Positions 62,077-64,000 of a stretch of 64,000 bases of DNA are shown piece after piece. The stretch spans positions 1 to 64,000 of the forward strand of contig CAZPAM010000004.1 in NCBI GenBank assembly GCA_964584595.1, given 5' to 3'. The position numbers were made by a program, and so were the translations under genes. Every line of letters begins with the position of its first letter. The stretch's first letter is position 1. The DNA comes from Scalindua sp964584595 (GTDB taxonomy: Bacteria; Planctomycetota; Brocadiia; Brocadiales; Scalinduaceae). The notes below the pieces were generated by a model. It was not told the origin of the DNA, made no database searches, and saw only the letters and a list, made by a program, of their open reading frames with translations.

Positions 62077-63435
62077 CTATTTTTTTCTACTGAAAAGAGC
62101 CTGAACCCTTTCAATATCATCCGGCAGGGTAAACACAACAACACTTTCTCCGGGGTTGATGGTATCAATACCTTTAGGGAGAAGCATGGCATTATTTCTT
62201 ACAACAGCGCCCAGGATGGATTTCTTGGGAAACCGGATCTTGTTGAGTGGTTTTTTTACTATTTCAGAATCCGGTTCAGCAACCAGTTCAATCGCTTCCA
62301 CTTCGCTGTCGCCTAACTTGGCAATTGATAATATCTGGCCTCTCCTTATGTGCTGAAGTATAGAGCTTGCAGTTACTAATCTTGGATTTACAACTACGTC
62401 TACATCAACTTGATTTATTATATGTACCAGCGCAGGGTCATTTGTGAGTACTATAGTCTTCTTTGCACCATGTTTTTTTGCCAACAGTGATGTAAGCAGG
62501 TTAGTCTGTTCGTTTTCGGAAAGGGCAATAAAGATGTCAGTAATATCAACAGCAGCATCTTTAAGTACATCTATTTCGGTAGCATCACCGTGTAAAACTA
62601 CGGCATTCTTTAAATCGGCTGCAGCCATTTCCGCTTTATCCCTTTCCGGCTCAATTATAGTTACATCAATTGAACTGTTTTCGAGGGCCTTTGCAAGCTG
62701 CAGGCCCGTTCGGCTTGCTCGATATATAATTATTTTCTCTACCTCGTCTGCCCTTCTGTTAACCATTGGCAGGAAGTATGGTAATCCTACTTTAGATATA
62801 AGTACGAATATATTATCATCAGGTAATATTTCAGTACTGTGTGTGGGGATAATCATTTCCTCCTCACGCTGTACATATACTATTAAGAATGAATCTGTAT
62901 ATTCAATGCCTTCCAGCTCTGAAAACCTCTTGCCAACGAGAGGGGCATCTTCAGGGACATGAAAACCTCTCAAGATAATATTACCTATTGGGAAGTCAAC
63001 GGCAAATGTTGCCCCCGGAGCCTCTATTATCTTAGTAATAGAATCTACTATAATCTGTTCCGGGTTTATCATGTGATCAACACAAAATCCATTGTGCTTA
63101 AACAATGAGTCATTATTGGTATATTCGCTGTTTCGAATCCTTGCAATCTTGAGTTTTTTATCATTACCATATCGACTGGCAAGGATGCAGACTATAATAT
63201 TTGTTTCGTCACTGGTGGTTACGGCTAGCACCATATCTGCATTACGTACACCTGCAGATTCCAGTACACTGGGAGAAGTACCGTTGCCGGTAATCAAAGA
63301 AACATCTAATTTTTCGCTGATCTGCCTGACCAATTTGGGATTATTTTCAACTACTGATATGTCATGGCCTTCTTTTGACAGCTGATTGGCGATGTTGAAT
63401 CCTACAGCGCCTGCTCCAATTATGAGGATTTTCAT
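62077..63435 (-). CDS. trkA: TrkA potassium uptake regulator
   Basis: A 452-residue protein with two RCK units. The first nucleotide site is KILIIGAGAVGFNIANQLSK, with the acidic residue in DISVVENNPKL. The second is less perfect (IIYRASRTGLQLAKALENSS, followed by VTIIEPERDKAE). Each is followed by a TrkA_C domain. TrkA binds NAD(H) or ATP and gates the TrkH channel encoded just downstream. Full length. Confidence 0.93.
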   Translation of the reverse strand: MKILIIGAGAVGFNIANQLSKEGHDISVVENNPKLVRQISEKLDVSLITGNGTSPSVLESAGVRNADMVLAVTTSDETNIIVCILASRYGNDKKLKIARIRNSEYTNNDSLFKHNGFCVDHMINPEQIIVDSITKIIEAPGATFAVDFPIGNIILRGFHVPEDAPLVGKRFSELEGIEYTDSFLIVYVQREEEMIIPTHSTEILPDDNIFVLISKVGLPYFLPMVNRRADEVEKIIIYRASRTGLQLAKALENSSIDVTIIEPERDKAEMAAADLKNAVVLHGDATEIDVLKDAAVDITDIFIALSENEQTNLLTSLLAKKHGAKKTIVLTNDPALVHIINQVDVDVVVNPRLVTASSILQHIRRGQILSIAKLGDSEVEAIELVAEPDSEIVKKPLNKIRFPKKSILGAVVRNNAMLLPKGIDTINPGESVVVFTLPDDIERVQALFSRKK

Positions 63436-63457
63436 TTATAAACTTCCTTTGTAAATT

Positions 63458-64000
63458 CTAAGATTTGGTACTCTGAGGCAACACAGCTTCCATACTTTTT
63501 TCTTTCAAATAGTAAAACCGGGATTTAAATTCAGGGCCTCCCATAAATGGGGATTTCTTCTCGAAACTATCTATAAGCTCCCTTACTCTATCAAAGGTCC
63601 CCTCTATAAAATAATTCTCAACAATTTCGTATATTTCTTTCCACCACAAGTGATTATTTGCTGACAAATTCTCAACCCATAATGAAAGATGACTCAACAA
63701 TTTGTCATATTGTTTCAACTTCTTCAGGCAATGCACAAGTTCATTCTTGATTTCAATATCATCATTAAAATGCACGACAAGTTTTTCGTATAATAAAGCT
63801 GCTTTTTGACAATTATTGAGTGAGTAATATAGTTTTGCCAGCCTTATCTTGCTTTGCCACAGTGCATGAGCATGCTCCGGTACATTCTCGTAATTATTAA
63901 CTTGTTTTTCTAATATTTTTTTAGCTCTCTCGTGATTTTCGCCTGCATAAAGGGCGTTAACAATGCTGTCAAGTAATTCAAAAGACTCACACTCTATCGA
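63458..64000 (-). CDS. TPR-like protein, 5' end outside the window
   Basis: The frame stays open to the window edge, so at least 180 residues are present and the start is not. The product contains helical repeats of the TPR type (KAALLYEKLVVHFNDDIEIK, LKKLKQYDKLLSHLSLWVEN and YFIEGTFDRVRELIDSFEKK). A GTG at 63775 is available but would cut the domain, so it is not likely to be the start. Function unknown. It lies 22 bases before trkA on the same strand. Confidence 0.75.
   Translation of the reverse strand, partial: SIECESFELLDSIVNALYAGENHERAKKILEKQVNNYENVPEHAHALWQSKIRLAKLYYSLNNCQKAALLYEKLVVHFNDDIEIKNELVHCLKKLKQYDKLLSHLSLWVENLSANNHLWWKEIYEIVENYFIEGTFDRVRELIDSFEKKSPFMGGPEFKSRFYYLKEKSMEAVLPQSTKS

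Overview
The window reads as an AT-rich bacterial chromosome fragment, probably from a draft assembly because it has two short runs of N (876-889 and 10658-10667). Gram-negative traits are clear: several lipoproteins with lipoboxes, a Wza-type outer-membrane export protein, a large MscS-type channel and a complete BatA-E series. The gene mix and the hairpin-like intergenic repeats would fit an anammox planctomycete of the Brocadiales (Scalindua-like). That placement is inference from general resemblance; no marker gene in the window proves it. I saw no rRNA, tRNA, CRISPR array, intact insertion sequence or phage.

Layout. (1) 1-5553, plus strand: the Bat aerotolerance-type operon batA(partial)-batB-batC-batD-batE. 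(2) 5593-20913: a YgiQ-type radical SAM protein, a repeat-rich coiled-coil/TPR membrane protein, a ROK sugar kinase, a cyclic-nucleotide-binding protein, a hybrid histidine kinase, a lipoprotein, a 1227-residue MscS-family channel and a TPR lipoprotein. (3) 21301-27955, plus strand: the export and polymerisation half of an exopolysaccharide locus: Wza-like export lipoprotein, Wzc-like tyrosine kinase, Wzy/O-antigen-ligase-like protein and small basic one-TM proteins. (4) 28001-56468, almost all minus strand: the sugar-building half, with six GT4 glycosyltransferases plus one more GT-like protein, two glutamine-dependent asparagine synthetase-like amidotransferases, five methyltransferases (two of FkbM type), a Wzx-like flippase, a CDP-alcohol phosphatidyltransferase, a sugar epimerase and a B12-type radical SAM protein. 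One radical SAM/SPASM gene (43295) points the other way. (5) 56718-64000: a TPR lipoprotein, two small envelope proteins, a YifB/ComM ATPase, the TrkH-TrkA potassium uptake pair and the end of a TPR-like gene.

The genes of regions 3 and 4 plausibly act together. Nucleotide sugars are made and modified, assembled on a lipid carrier by the GT4 enzymes, decorated by amidotransferases and methyltransferases, flipped, polymerised and exported through the Wza/Wzc envelope complex.

The most unusual part is 39-57 kb, where the locus is visibly being rearranged. It holds a duplicated and frameshifted glycosyltransferase 5' end, eroded coding traces, a recombinase-like HTH relic, a deacetylase relic that has lost its catalytic motifs, and a second deacetylase split by a 2.7-kb two-gene insert whose right end carries a perfect 24-bp inverted repeat. 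Two copies of a long hairpin element (10.6 kb and 52.7 kb) and a third, different inverted repeat (0.8 kb) also stand out, because both N gaps fall exactly inside such hairpins. I did not find a clearly new enzymatic or defence system.
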